Assembly: GCF_003315795.1 (NCBI RefSeq)
Contig: NZ_QMEY01000026.1
Coordinates: forward strand, 62,001 to 126,000
Direction: 5' to 3'
DNA: 64,000 nt
Source of the DNA: Spongiactinospora rosea
GTDB taxonomy: Bacteria; Actinomycetota; Actinomycetes; Streptosporangiales; Streptosporangiaceae
In this document: in pieces, positions 35,324 through 44,109 of the stretch
How the letters are laid out: every line of letters starts with the position of its first letter
Numbering within the stretch: the first letter of the stretch is position 1
Notes under the pieces: generated by a model
Database searches by the model: none
The model's input: only the letters and a program-made list of their open reading frames with translations
What the model was told of the DNA's origin: nothing
Made by a program: the position numbers and the translations under genes

Positions 35324-36535
35324 CTACTCAGCCCCGGCCCTCGCCCCGGGCATACTCAGAGCCCCGCCCATGCTCACCCGCAACGGCAGGCCGCGCAGGC
35401 CGCGCACGAGCAGTCCCGGCACCCACTCCACCGCCTCCGGCGCGACCGCCAGGGTGATCTCGTCGAAGCGCGCGAGCAGCGCGCCGAGCGCTGCCCTGGC
35501 CTGCGACCGGCCGAGAGCCGCGCCGAGACAGAAGTGCGCCCCGTGGCCCAGGCCCAGATGCCGGTTGGGGGTGCGGCCGATGTCGAACACGTCGGGGTCG
35601 GGGAACACCTCGGGGTCGCGGTTGGCCGCCAGCAGCAACGGCACCACCACGTCGCCCTGGGGGATCACCTTGCCGCCGAAGCGGATGTCGGCCAGCGCGT
35701 ACAGCGGCCTGGCGTGCCCCACGGGGCCGTTGAACCGCAGTACCTCCTCGATCGCGGAGTCGAGCAGGCCGGGGTCGGCGCGCAGCCGGGCGAGCTGGGC
35801 GGGGTGGCGCAGCAGCTCCAGCATCGCGATGCCGATCAGGCCGACCGTCGTCTCGTCCCCGGCGAACAGCATCTGGAACACGCTGGAGACCAGCTCCGCC
35901 CGGCTCAGCTCGGTGCTGCCGGTCAGTTGGGAGAGCAGGTCGTCGCCCGGATCGGCGCGGCGATCCTCGATCCGGCGATTGACGTGGCCCAGGAACTCCA
36001 TCCCGGCCCGCCGCGCGGCCGGCACGTCCTCGCTCAGCATGGCGTCGGACCAGGCGCGCAGCCTGCCGCGGTCCTCGGCGGGGAAGCCGATCAGTTCCGC
36101 CATGATCAGGATGGGCAGCGGCAGCGCCAGCGCCTTGATCAGGTCGCATTCGCCGGTCATGGCGCCGACCAGCTCCCCGACGCACTGATCGACGCGCCGG
36201 GACAGCGCCGCCATGCTGCGCGCGCTGAACACGGGGGCCAGCAGCCGCCGCAGCCTGGTGTGGTCGGGCGGGTCCAGGTTGAAGACGTTGCGCCGGAACA
36301 TCGGCAGCGTGTCGTGTTCCCAGCGCCGGTGCGTCTCGGCCAGTTCCGGGGGCAGCCGGTCGAGCTGGCGGCCCAGTTCGGGAGCCTGGAGCGCCCGGCG
36401 TACGTCGGCGTACCGGGTCAGGTACCAGAACGCCCGGCCGGAGGCGTCCACCCGCCGCTCCACCGGGTCCCGCTCGCGCATCCGGTGGAGGTAGGCGTGC
36501 GGGTCGGCGCTGTCGAGTTCGGCGGTGAAGGTCAT
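35324..36535 (-). CDS. Cytochrome P450
   Basis: A 403-residue bacterial class I P450. Visible motifs: AGDETT on the I helix with the oxygen-activating Thr, EEVLR as the E-x-x-R of the K helix, and GLGHGAHFCLGAALGR as the heme-binding loop with its axial Cys. Its ATG overlaps the TfuA stop (ATGA), so it is the last gene of the leftward operon ABC-YcaO-TfuA-P450. P450s in peptide clusters hydroxylate residues or couple aromatic side chains; Trp76 of the precursor core is the only aromatic target there. No ferredoxin gene is nearby, so electrons must come from elsewhere. Confidence 0.9.
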   Translation of the reverse strand: MTFTAELDSADPHAYLHRMRERDPVERRVDASGRAFWYLTRYADVRRALQAPELGRQLDRLPPELAETHRRWEHDTLPMFRRNVFNLDPPDHTRLRRLLAPVFSARSMAALSRRVDQCVGELVGAMTGECDLIKALALPLPILIMAELIGFPAEDRGRLRAWSDAMLSEDVPAARRAGMEFLGHVNRRIEDRRADPGDDLLSQLTGSTELSRAELVSSVFQMLFAGDETTVGLIGIAMLELLRHPAQLARLRADPGLLDSAIEEVLRFNGPVGHARPLYALADIRFGGKVIPQGDVVVPLLLAANRDPEVFPDPDVFDIGRTPNRHLGLGHGAHFCLGAALGRSQARAALGALLARFDEITLAVAPEAVEWVPGLLVRGLRGLPLRVSMGGALSMPGARAGAE

Positions 36536-37794
36536 CGGCGCCGTACGTCCAGCGCGAAGTACCTCCTGACCGTCCGGCCGAGGTCCGCGAACCCGGTGAA
36601 GCCGCGCCTGGCCATCTCCACCGGGTCACCGCCCCAGTGCCGCAGGAACAGCTTCCCGCAGTACGCCGGGGGCGGCACCACCAGGCGGCCGATGGCCTGC
36701 TCCGCCGCCTCGTCCGCCTGCGCGACGAGGTCGGTCCACTCCTCCCAACGGCCCGACTCGCGCAGTTCGGCCAGCACGGCGGGCCGCCAGTCGAAGGACT
36801 TCCACAGCGGCCAGACCCGCAGCATCACCCGCTTGTACTGCTCGGCCACCGGCAGTCCGGCCCGCTCGGCGGCGGTCAGCCAGCCGGTCAGCGCGGGCGG
36901 CACGGCCTCCTCGACGCCGAGCCCGGCGTCCAGGTAGGCGGCGAGCCCGCGTTCCCCGGCGAACTCCGTCAGCAGCTCGGTCAGCACCCGCTCGTGCAGC
37001 TCGGGATAACCCGTCCAGTACAGCCGGGCGGCGTCCAGCACGTCGAGGTCGGACATCCACCGGCCGGGGGCGTACTCCCGCCGGCTCCGCCACCGCAGCA
37101 CCTGGGCGGGGCCGGTCCCCATCGAGCGGTGAGCCTCGGTGGTCGTCTCCGGCGGCGACTCGCCGACCGCGCGCAGGGCGGCCAGCGCGTCCAGCCGTTT
37201 GCGGTCCCACTCGCCGGAGGCGATCATCCGCTCCAGCGTGCGCAGGGCGGGAAGCGCGTCGGCGCCGAGCGCCTGGGCCAGGTCCGGCCAGGTCCGGTGG
37301 GAGAAGGGCCGGTCCTTGGCGGTCCGCACGATCCGCATCCCGAGTTCGGCGGGGATGTGGCCGCTCCTGGCCCCTTCCCGGCAGCCGTAACGGATGTTGA
37401 CCATGGCCACGGTGCTCGCCGGGTAGCCCACCTCGGCGGGGCCGTGCACGATGGCGACCTCGTCGTCACCGTCGATCGCGCCGGAGACGTAGAAGTCGAA
37501 GACGTCACCGACGCCGCGCATGCCGTACGGGCTCAGCTCGGCCGCGCGCAGCGCGCCCATGCTCGCCGCGCCGATCACGGTGACGCCCTCGCCGAGCAGC
37601 CAGAGCAGTTCCTTGTGGCCGACCGACAGGCGTTCGCGGTAGTAGCCGTCGATGATCACCGCGGTGTCGCCGGGGCTCCAGCGTTCGCCCAGCACGTCGC
37701 CGCGCGCCACCGGCGGGCGGACGGCCGCGCCCGGCAGTGCCTCGGCGACCTGGTCGGGGGCGAGCGTGGGACCGGTGTAGACGACCGTCCGCAT
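36532..37794 (-). CDS. TfuA-like protein, partner of YcaO
   Basis: A 420-residue protein with the TfuA domain in its first 200 residues (VVYTGPTL, VIIDGYYRERLSVGHKELLW, VIGAASMGALRAAELSPYGM, DVFDFYVSGAIDGDDEV). TfuA proteins work with YcaO enzymes to deliver sulfur for peptide thioamide formation, as known for thioviridamide-type peptides and methanogen McrA. The C-terminal 200 residues form an extra helical domain not found in the minimal TfuA; it may bind the peptide. The ATG shares one base with the YcaO stop (TGATG) and the stop overlaps the P450 start, so the set is translationally coupled. Confidence 0.9.
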   Translation of the reverse strand: MRTVVYTGPTLAPDQVAEALPGAAVRPPVARGDVLGERWSPGDTAVIIDGYYRERLSVGHKELLWLLGEGVTVIGAASMGALRAAELSPYGMRGVGDVFDFYVSGAIDGDDEVAIVHGPAEVGYPASTVAMVNIRYGCREGARSGHIPAELGMRIVRTAKDRPFSHRTWPDLAQALGADALPALRTLERMIASGEWDRKRLDALAALRAVGESPPETTTEAHRSMGTGPAQVLRWRSRREYAPGRWMSDLDVLDAARLYWTGYPELHERVLTELLTEFAGERGLAAYLDAGLGVEEAVPPALTGWLTAAERAGLPVAEQYKRVMLRVWPLWKSFDWRPAVLAELRESGRWEEWTDLVAQADEAAEQAIGRLVVPPPAYCGKLFLRHWGGDPVEMARRGFTGFADLGRTVRRYFALDVRRR

Positions 37795-38954
37795 CAGAAC
37801 TCCTCGGGGGCGAGGCGGGCGCCCGGCGCGACCACCCTGGCCACGGGTACGCCGAGATCGTCCCTGGTCAGGTCGGTGAACAGGGGCGCGTGGCCGAAGG
37901 CGGCGGTGGCGCGCCCGACCACGTCGCGCAGGTCGTCGAGCAGGCTGGCGTTGGCCGTGACGCGGGCGATGGGCTCGGCCGGTTCGGGGGCGGGGGCCTT
38001 CCTGCGGCGTTCGCCCATCGAGGCGTAGGCGTCGGCGTGCAGGTCGTCCCGCGCGCCGGAGATGTAGGCCAGCCGGGCCTGGGCGGCCTCGGTGACGGCC
38101 CGGGTGAGCGCGATCTCCGAACTCAGGTGGCAGCCGAAGCCGCGGAAGTTCATCGCGTACTCGTCGCAGGTGATCTCGGCCAGGAAGCAGGGCAGCCCGG
38201 TGGCCGACGGCATCGACCTGACCTCCAGGCGGACCCCGGCCTTGGCCGGCAGCTCGCACAGCCGGTCCACGACGGCCGAGCCGAGCGAGGCGGGATCGGC
38301 GTTCACGCCCTTGCCGCCGCCGCTCAGCGCGAGGGTCACCGCGTCCCGCTCGATCACCTCGTACAGCGCGTGCAGTACCGCTTCGACGAGGGTGTTTCCG
38401 CTGGCCAGGCCGTTGGAGGACACCGCGAAGACGGGCGGGTGCCAGCCGGGGCCGCGGTCCATGGTGACGGTCACGAGTTCCTTGGGCAGCAGGGTGGGCT
38501 TGCCGTCGGCCAGCGAGGTGGCCGCGACCCACTCCATCGGCAGGCCCTCGTGCAACAGGCTCGGGGTGGCCTGCGGCAGCTCGCCCAGGTCGTAGCTCAG
38601 CTCACCGGCGACCTCGCGCGGCGGGGCGGTCAGCGCGGGCGGGCGGGACTGTTCGGCGTGCCACAGCTCGATCGCCTCCATCATCGCCGACAGCCGGGCC
38701 AGCTCCGGAGTGATCCCCTTGCCCTGGGAGACGGCGAGCGTGCGGGCGGCCGGCCGGATCGCCTGGTAGGTCGGTATGCCGATGGTGTCCAGCCAGGTCA
38801 GGTCGGCGACCCGGGTGATCCCCACCGGGCCCGCCGCGCGCCGGGCCATCGCCAGCGTCTGCGCCGGTTCTTTGGCCCGGTCGGTACCGGGCAGCCGCAC
38901 CTTGACGTCGTCGGCCTGCGCGGGAAGCCACGAGATGTCGTCCATGCCGCGCAT
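37794..38954 (-). CDS. YcaO-domain cyclodehydratase/thioamide synthetase
   Basis: A 386-residue YcaO protein with ATP-site motifs SAMMEAIELWHAE, HALYEVIERDAV and TRAVTEAAQARL. It ends LAPEEF and lacks the Pro-rich tail of azoline-forming YcaO enzymes; together with a TfuA partner this favours backbone thioamidation, though azoline formation on Cys71/Cys73 is not excluded. It lacks a fused E1-like or ocin-ThiF domain, so leader binding must come from another protein, perhaps the PqqD-like one. The start is an ATG at 38954 touching the permease stop; an internal ATG at 38945 is also possible. Confidence 0.9.
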   Translation of the reverse strand: MRGMDDISWLPAQADDVKVRLPGTDRAKEPAQTLAMARRAAGPVGITRVADLTWLDTIGIPTYQAIRPAARTLAVSQGKGITPELARLSAMMEAIELWHAEQSRPPALTAPPREVAGELSYDLGELPQATPSLLHEGLPMEWVAATSLADGKPTLLPKELVTVTMDRGPGWHPPVFAVSSNGLASGNTLVEAVLHALYEVIERDAVTLALSGGGKGVNADPASLGSAVVDRLCELPAKAGVRLEVRSMPSATGLPCFLAEITCDEYAMNFRGFGCHLSSEIALTRAVTEAAQARLAYISGARDDLHADAYASMGERRRKAPAPEPAEPIARVTANASLLDDLRDVVGRATAAFGHAPLFTDLTRDDLGVPVARVVAPGARLAPEEF

Positions 38955-39766
38955 CAGAGGTTGCGCGCCCGGTTGAGCAGGGCGCGTCCGCCGATGGTGT
39001 AGCCGACGACCGCCATCACGGCCATCACCACCATGGGCTGCAGGGTCTCGCCCAGCCCGAAGAGCGAGGCGTCGCGCATGCCGTTGATCGCGTACGTCAG
39101 CGGGTTCACCATCGCGATCCACTGGATCACGGTCGGCATGCTCTCGATCGTGTAGAGCGAGGGGGCGGAGAAGACCAGCACCGGGATCGACACGTTGGAG
39201 AGCACCATGAAGACCTGGTGGTCGGTGATGGTGATCGCGGCGGCCAGGTACAGCCCGTTGAAGGCGAGCGAGGCGAAGACCAGCATCACCAGCAGGCCGA
39301 TCCAGCCGCCCGCGGTGAACGGGAAGTCGAAGATCAGCGCCGCCACGCCCAGGCCGAGCAGGGTCTGGGCCATCACCAGCGAGACTCCGGCGATCAGCTT
39401 GCCGAGCAGGAAGCGGGACCTGCGCAGCGGATAGGACCACAGCTGGGTGGCGACGCCGCTGGTCTCCTCCTGGAAGACCGCCATGCCCGCCGTACCGGCC
39501 GCGCTGACCACCGACATGGCCAGCGTCATCGGGAGCAGGAAGATGGTGAAGGGCACGTTCATGCCGCGGTAGTCGACGTTCTGCACCAGATTGCTCAGCG
39601 AGGTGTTGACCAGGAGTAAGTAGATGAGCATCGGGGTCAGGCCCACGATCAGGTAGACCCGGTTGCGGGCCAGCAGCGCGTACTCGCGGTAGACCACCGC
39701 GAACAGGTCGGAGACCCGGCCCCGAGGCGCCGGGGGCTTGTTCTCGAAGGTCAGGGCGGCGGCCAC
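38954..39766 (-). CDS. ABC-2 type transporter permease
   Basis: A 270-residue membrane protein starting at a GTG, with six hydrophobic segments (YLIVGLTPMLIYLLLV, FTIFLLPMTLAMSVVSAAG, LIAGVSLVMAQTLLGLGV, GWIGLLVMLVFASLAF, a segment near VLSNVSIPVLVFSAP, and MVVMAVMAVVGYTIGG). The QEETSGVATQLWSYPLRRSRFLLGK loop and NPLTYAINGMRD are typical of ABC-2 permeases such as those exporting antibiotics. With the ATPase gene one base upstream it forms an exporter, probably for the mature peptide or for self-resistance. Confidence 0.9.
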   Translation of the reverse strand: MAAALTFENKPPAPRGRVSDLFAVVYREYALLARNRVYLIVGLTPMLIYLLLVNTSLSNLVQNVDYRGMNVPFTIFLLPMTLAMSVVSAAGTAGMAVFQEETSGVATQLWSYPLRRSRFLLGKLIAGVSLVMAQTLLGLGVAALIFDFPFTAGGWIGLLVMLVFASLAFNGLYLAAAITITDHQVFMVLSNVSIPVLVFSAPSLYTIESMPTVIQWIAMVNPLTYAINGMRDASLFGLGETLQPMVVMAVMAVVGYTIGGRALLNRARNL

Positions 39767-39767
39767 G

Positions 39768-40709
39768 TCACTCCTTGTTCTCGGTCATCCGGAGGAAGAC
39801 CTCCTCAAGCGAATCGGTCGCGGTGGAGACACCCGAGATCGCCACCCCGTGCTCCTGGCAGTGGCCGGACAGGCCCGGCAGGACGTCCTGCACCTGCGCG
39901 CCCTCGATCCGTACCTCGGCGTCCTCCGCCTTGACCACCAGCCCGGCCGCCTCCGCCCACGCGACCACGACCCCGCTGGTCCCCGGGTCCTGCACGGTCA
40001 CCACCAGGTGCGTGGTGCCGAACTCCTCGACCAGTTCGCGCGGCTTGGCGAAGCGCATCACCCGGCCCTGGTCGATCACCATCACCCGCTGGCAGTTGCG
40101 CTCCAGCTCGTCGATGTGGTGGCTGGTCCACAGGACGGTCACGCCGTGCTCGTCGCGCAGCCAGGTCACGAACCGCTCGACGTGCCTGCGCCCGCCGACG
40201 TCGAGACCGGCGGACGGCTCGTCGAGCACCAGCAGCCGCGGGATGGTGAGCAGCGCGCGGACGAGCTGCAGGCGCTGCCGCTGGCCGCCGGAGAGCTGGA
40301 AGCAGAAGCGGGACAGGGCCGGAGTGATGCCCAGGTGCTCGACCAGTTCCATGGCCCAGGGCCGGACCTCGCGCCAGCGCAGGCCGCGGAAGCGTGCCGC
40401 GATCTTGAGGTTGTCCAGCGCGGAGAGCATCAGGTCGAACGGGCCCACCTGGTGCATCGCCCCGATCGAGGTCTTGGCCGCGACCGGTTGCCGCACGGGG
40501 TCCACGCCGAAGAGTTCGAGCCGGCCCGAGGTCGGCGCGGTGACTCCGCAGATCATCTTGATCAGGGTGGTCTTACCCGCGCCGTTGGGTCCGAGCAGCC
40601 CGATCGTCTCGCCCTGTGAGATCTCGAAGGAGATGCCGTCCACCGCCCGGCGTTCCATGCGCCGGTACTGTTTGACCAGGTCCGTGGCTGTCACAACGTC
40701 GTCAGACAA
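39768..40709 (-). CDS. ABC transporter ATP-binding protein
   Basis: A 313-residue ATPase with Walker A GPNGAGKTT, Q-loop in GAMHQVGPFD, signature LSGGQRQRL, Walker B LLVLDEPSAGLD and the H-loop TSHH. It is of the drug-exporter (DrrA/NodI-like) subgroup, with a C-terminal extension of about 80 residues. It starts at a TTG preceded by GAGAGGTGGGG, nearly the same ribosome binding site as the precursor gene, and the whole promoter-leader region copies that of the precursor operon. It is the first gene of the leftward operon. Confidence 0.9.
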   Translation of the reverse strand: MSDDVVTATDLVKQYRRMERRAVDGISFEISQGETIGLLGPNGAGKTTLIKMICGVTAPTSGRLELFGVDPVRQPVAAKTSIGAMHQVGPFDLMLSALDNLKIAARFRGLRWREVRPWAMELVEHLGITPALSRFCFQLSGGQRQRLQLVRALLTIPRLLVLDEPSAGLDVGGRRHVERFVTWLRDEHGVTVLWTSHHIDELERNCQRVMVIDQGRVMRFAKPRELVEEFGTTHLVVTVQDPGTSGVVVAWAEAAGLVVKAEDAEVRIEGAQVQDVLPGLSGHCQEHGVAISGVSTATDSLEEVFLRMTENKE

Positions 40710-40739
40710 CTACCCCACCTCTCCCCGCCTCGGGCAGCG

Positions 40740-40794
40740 TGCTGGTTGAGTATGACTCGCAGGCACATAGGGGCCACAACCCCACGAATGTGGG
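40740..40794 (-). promoter_or_regulatory. Promoter/operator of the ABC-YcaO-TfuA-P450 operon
   Basis: Read on the minus strand: CCCAC-ATTC-GTGGG (40794-40781), continuing GGTTGTGG, 26 bases, then CATACTCAACCAGCA (40754-40740). Sequence and spacing match the promoter at 31089-31143, and the ribosome binding site and its distance also match. The palindrome sits in the divergent gap before the ATP-grasp/SARP gene, so that regulator may control itself too. Confidence 0.75.
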
Positions 40795-40927
40795 CGTTAG
40801 CGAAAATCCATATGCCAAACGACAGAGGACCGATTGCGCACCCACGCCGACCCGATGATCATCGGCACATGGACGAGTGCGACCGGCTGAACCGCATCCC
40901 CGGCACGCATGAGGTGGTGGACCGCGA

Positions 40928-42817
40928 GTGAGCTTAGAGATCCCTTCGGGAAACTTAGAGATCACGCCAGAACCCGATGCCTACACCCTCATCCTGCCGC
41001 CCGGCGGTACGGGCCTGACCTGGCGGTTGCCCGAGGAGAGCGACCCTGCGACCCCGCTCCCCTGCGTGGTCCTCGCCGACCGGGCCGGGCTCACCGAGTT
41101 CGCCGCGCTCCAGCGCGGGCTGCGCACCCTGGGCGTGCCCAGCCTGCGCATCGACGCGGAGGCCATCGACGACCTGCGCATCGCCGCGGACATCGCCGAC
41201 CGCTCGCTCACGGTCAACGGACGCCGGATCGTCCCGACCGTCACCTGGGTACGGCACTTCTCGCCCCGGGCCATCCCGAACTCGGCGAGTTCGCCGTTCC
41301 GCGCCGACTCCTGGTGCGCCCTGGTCGCCCAGATGTCCCACCTGGCCGCCCACCACCTGCCCGGCGGCCCCGACATCGGGCGGCTGATCCAGTTGGGCGA
41401 CGCGGCGCGGGCCGGAGTACGCACCCCGCGGACCATCGTGACCACCGACCCCGCCGCGGCCAGCGGCTCCCTGCCCGGCGACCGGGTCATCGTCAAGGCG
41501 CTCGACGGGCACTTCGTGGAGACCGAGCCCGGCACGCTGGCCGGGGTCTTCCCCGAGATCATGGACGCGGCGGCGGCCCGCGGGCTCTCCGTCAGGGACG
41601 CCCCGATGATCGTGCAGGAGTACGTCGATCACGGGGTGGAGCTGCGCGTCTATTTCCTTGACGGCGAGATTAGAACGTTCCGGGTCACCAAGCCCTCGCC
41701 CGAGGCGCTGTGGTGCGACGCCGACTCGGTCTCGGTCTGCCGGGTCTCCACTCCCGAGTCCGTGGTCGCCGCGGTCCGCAGGCTCACCGATCTGTGGGGC
41801 CTGCGCTACGGCGCCTTCGACTTCCTGATGACCAGGCAGGGGCCGGTCTTCCTTGAGGTCAACACCGACGGCGACTGGCGCTGGTTCGAGGCCAAGGCGG
41901 GCGTGGACGACGTCTCCATGGCCGCGCTCGCCATGGTCAAGGCCCTGCACGCGCAGGCGGCGCCCAAGCCCCCCGCGCCCGTCGCCCTGACCGGGTTCCT
42001 CGCCCTGGGCACCGGCAGGCGCGCACCGGCCGAGCAGGTCAGGCCCGCCCTGGACGCCCGGGTGCTTGGAACGTTCGAAATCAGGGTGGACGGCGCCCTG
42101 GTCAGGATCAGCGCCCGCAAGATCCGGCTGCTGGCCGCGATCCTGCTGCTCAGCCCCAACCAGGTGGTCGCGACCGACCAGCTCATCGACTCCCTGTGGG
42201 GCGAGTCCCCGCCGCCCACCGCCCGCAAGAACCTCCAGGTCCACGTCTCCGAACTGCGCAGGAAGGTGGGCGACCGGATCTTCTACGAGGGCTGGGGCTA
42301 CCGGCTGGACGCCACGCCGGACGAACTGGACCTGCTCCGCTTCCGCCACCTGGCCGGAGCCGGGCGCGACCTGCGGCGCAGGGGCGACGGCCAGGCGGCG
42401 CTGAACCTGCTCGGCGACGCCGCCCGCCTGTGGCGCGGCCGGCCGCTCGCGGAGTTCGCCTGCGTCCCGCTGGCGGACAAGGCGGTGAGCCGCTGCACCG
42501 AGCTGTACCTCACGGTCAGCGAGGACTGGGCCGAGCTGGAGATCGAGCGGGGCAGGCACGTCGAGGCGCTGCCGCGCCTCGACGACCTGGTTTCACACTT
42601 TCCCACCCGGGAAAGACTCATAGCTGCCAGGATGACCGCCCTGGTCGGCTGCGGGCGCGCCCCCGAGGCGCTGTCGCAGTTCGAGAGCCTGCGCCGCCAC
42701 CTGGCCGCCGAGCTGGGCATCGATCCCAGCCCGGCACTGCGGAAGGTCTACGAGGCGATCCTCCAGGGTCGTCCCGAAGACCCCTGGTCCTACGTGTGTC
42801 AGGAACTGGACACATAA
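40928..42817 (+). CDS. ATP-grasp enzyme fused to a SARP-type regulator
   Basis: A 629-residue protein joining two known parts. Residues 1-350 are an ATP-grasp domain of the graspetide-maturase type (RVIVKALDGHF, MIVQEYVDHGVELRVYFLDG, FLEVNTDGDWRWFE with the metal-binding Glu and Asn). From about 378 the protein is a SARP: an OmpR-like DNA-binding domain (LGTFEIRVDGALV, KIRLLAAILLLSPNQVV, LQVHVSELRRKVG) followed by a bacterial transcriptional activation domain to the end. SARPs activate antibiotic genes by binding direct repeats near the -35. The fusion suggests that peptide or ATP binding controls transcription, or that one protein both modifies the peptide and regulates. GTG start; the ribosome binding site is weak. 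Confidence 0.85.
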   Translation: MSLEIPSGNLEITPEPDAYTLILPPGGTGLTWRLPEESDPATPLPCVVLADRAGLTEFAALQRGLRTLGVPSLRIDAEAIDDLRIAADIADRSLTVNGRRIVPTVTWVRHFSPRAIPNSASSPFRADSWCALVAQMSHLAAHHLPGGPDIGRLIQLGDAARAGVRTPRTIVTTDPAAASGSLPGDRVIVKALDGHFVETEPGTLAGVFPEIMDAAAARGLSVRDAPMIVQEYVDHGVELRVYFLDGEIRTFRVTKPSPEALWCDADSVSVCRVSTPESVVAAVRRLTDLWGLRYGAFDFLMTRQGPVFLEVNTDGDWRWFEAKAGVDDVSMAALAMVKALHAQAAPKPPAPVALTGFLALGTGRRAPAEQVRPALDARVLGTFEIRVDGALVRISARKIRLLAAILLLSPNQVVATDQLIDSLWGESPPPTARKNLQVHVSELRRKVGDRIFYEGWGYRLDATPDELDLLRFRHLAGAGRDLRRRGDGQAALNLLGDAARLWRGRPLAEFACVPLADKAVSRCTELYLTVSEDWAELEIERGRHVEALPRLDDLVSHFPTRERLIAARMTALVGCGRAPEALSQFESLRRHLAAELGIDPSPALRKVYEAILQGRPEDPWSYVCQELDT

Positions 42818-42930
42818 CCGGGAGCATGGCCGCGCCATACCGCTGGTTAAGCGAATCCTCCTAGCGTTGACATCGAAATCCTTCCAGTCGGGGACCTCTG
42901 GTCCAACGCGATCTGACCTGGGGCGTTCAC

Positions 42931-43182
42931 ATGGATCTTGGTTCCGTTGGCCTGCTGAACGATCGTGACCGTGAGTTGATCGTGATGCTGGCCAAGGGGT
43001 ACACGACAACGAGAATCGCCCGTGAGCTGCACCTCAGCCGCTACACGGTGGCCGAATGGATCAGCAAGCTGCTCGACCGGTTCTCGTGCAGCAACCGCAG
43101 CCAGCTGGTGGCCTACTCCTACGCCCACCGGCTGCTGCACGTGGGTATCTGGCCGCCCAGCGCCTCCAGCGCCATCTCATGA
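42931..43182 (+). CDS. Stand-alone LuxR-type HTH regulator
   Basis: An 83-residue protein that is little more than a LuxR/GerE HTH: LLNDRDRELIVMLAKGYTTT, then ARELHLSRYTVAEWISKLLDRF. It has no receiver or ligand domain, so it probably acts constitutively or with a partner. It lies 113 bases after the ATP-grasp/SARP gene in the same direction and marks the right edge of the RiPP cluster. The last residues overlap the convergent gene at 43177 by six bases. Confidence 0.8.
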   Translation: MDLGSVGLLNDRDRELIVMLAKGYTTTRIARELHLSRYTVAEWISKLLDRFSCSNRSQLVAYSYAHRLLHVGIWPPSASSAIS

Positions 43183-44109
43183 ACGGCCGGGGTCCGGCTC
43201 GAAGGTGAAGACGAGTTCCGCGGTCGCGGGCGTACAGCGGCGCAGCCACAGCGGGGCCATGTCGTGCGGCGGGACCGAGTGCGCCAGGCACTGGTCGCCG
43301 TCGGCGACCCTGATCCGGCGGTCGGCGTCTCCGGTCCCCGCGCGCTCCAGCCGGAACCGGTCGATCTGGTTGCCGCTCCGCTCGCCGCAGTAGTCGTCGT
43401 GGATCTCACCGTTGCGTACGCCCATGCAGCCCAGTCCCAGTTCCGGATGCTGCGTGTTGATCCTGTACCTGCCGTCACCCAGCGGCTGGACGAACCGCTT
43501 CGGAAAGGCGTCGGCGCAGGGAATCTGCCGGATCCGGCCGTCCCGGCCCTTGGACGCCGACAGACAGCGGTCACTGCCGGGAATCCGGATGCGGTAGGGG
43601 CCCGCGGCGATCGGCGCGTCCGGTCCGGCCTGGTCCAGCGACGGCTGTGGCGTCTGTGCCCGCGTCAGGTCCAGCCGGACCGATCCGCCGGTGGGGAGCA
43701 GCAGGAGGAGGGCCGTGCCGAGGAGCATCGAGAGCCAGTACGTCCACTTCCTGGGGGGCAGGTACGGGGAGTCCGCGCCTGTGGAGGGCTCGGGTCCGGC
43801 GTCCGGCCTCGGCGGCGGCTCGCCCATCGCCAGCCGGGTGCGCGCGCTTCGCCATAACTCGGCCTCCTCCTCGCCGCATCCGCAGGCGAGCACGAACGCC
43901 ATGAGGACTTCGTCGCGTGGCAGGGTGCTTCGGTGCAGCACGCCGACGAGTGTGCTGTGCGGTAACGACCGGCCCGCCGCGGCGGCCCGCGCTTCCACGT
44001 TCCGGAACGTCAGTCCTGACCACGCCCTGAGCCGCCGCATCTGCGCGACGAACTCCGCAGGCGTCCTCGCCTCTCGTGGATCGGGACGATCTGAAGAATG
44101 GGGGTGCAT
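43177..44109 (-). CDS. Membrane protein with N-terminal HTH and C-terminal beta-trefoil-like domain
   Basis: A 310-residue protein. Residues about 17-85 resemble an XRE-like HTH common in actinomycetes (EFVAQMRRLRAWSGLTFRNV, PHSTLVGVLHRSTLP, EVLMAFVLACG). One transmembrane helix lies near 125-140 (WLSMLLGTALLLLLPTGG). The external part has Cys-rich repeats (YRIRIPGSDRCLSASKGRDG, YRINTQHPELGLGCMG, IRVADGDQCLAHS) like a ricin-type or similar carbohydrate-binding trefoil. Such proteins may link an outside signal to the cytoplasm. No partner gene adjoins it. Confidence 0.75.
   Translation of the reverse strand: MHPHSSDRPDPREARTPAEFVAQMRRLRAWSGLTFRNVEARAAAAGRSLPHSTLVGVLHRSTLPRDEVLMAFVLACGCGEEEAELWRSARTRLAMGEPPPRPDAGPEPSTGADSPYLPPRKWTYWLSMLLGTALLLLLPTGGSVRLDLTRAQTPQPSLDQAGPDAPIAAGPYRIRIPGSDRCLSASKGRDGRIRQIPCADAFPKRFVQPLGDGRYRINTQHPELGLGCMGVRNGEIHDDYCGERSGNQIDRFRLERAGTGDADRRIRVADGDQCLAHSVPPHDMAPLWLRRCTPATAELVFTFEPDPGRS

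Noticed and set aside
37795..38532. Upstream extension of the TfuA frame
   Set aside because: It lies over the YcaO gene; TfuA homology begins exactly at the ATG at 37794.
31174..38954. Thiopeptide or lanthipeptide cluster
   Set aside because: No LanB/LanC-type dehydratase, cyclase or pyridine synthase gene is present in the region.
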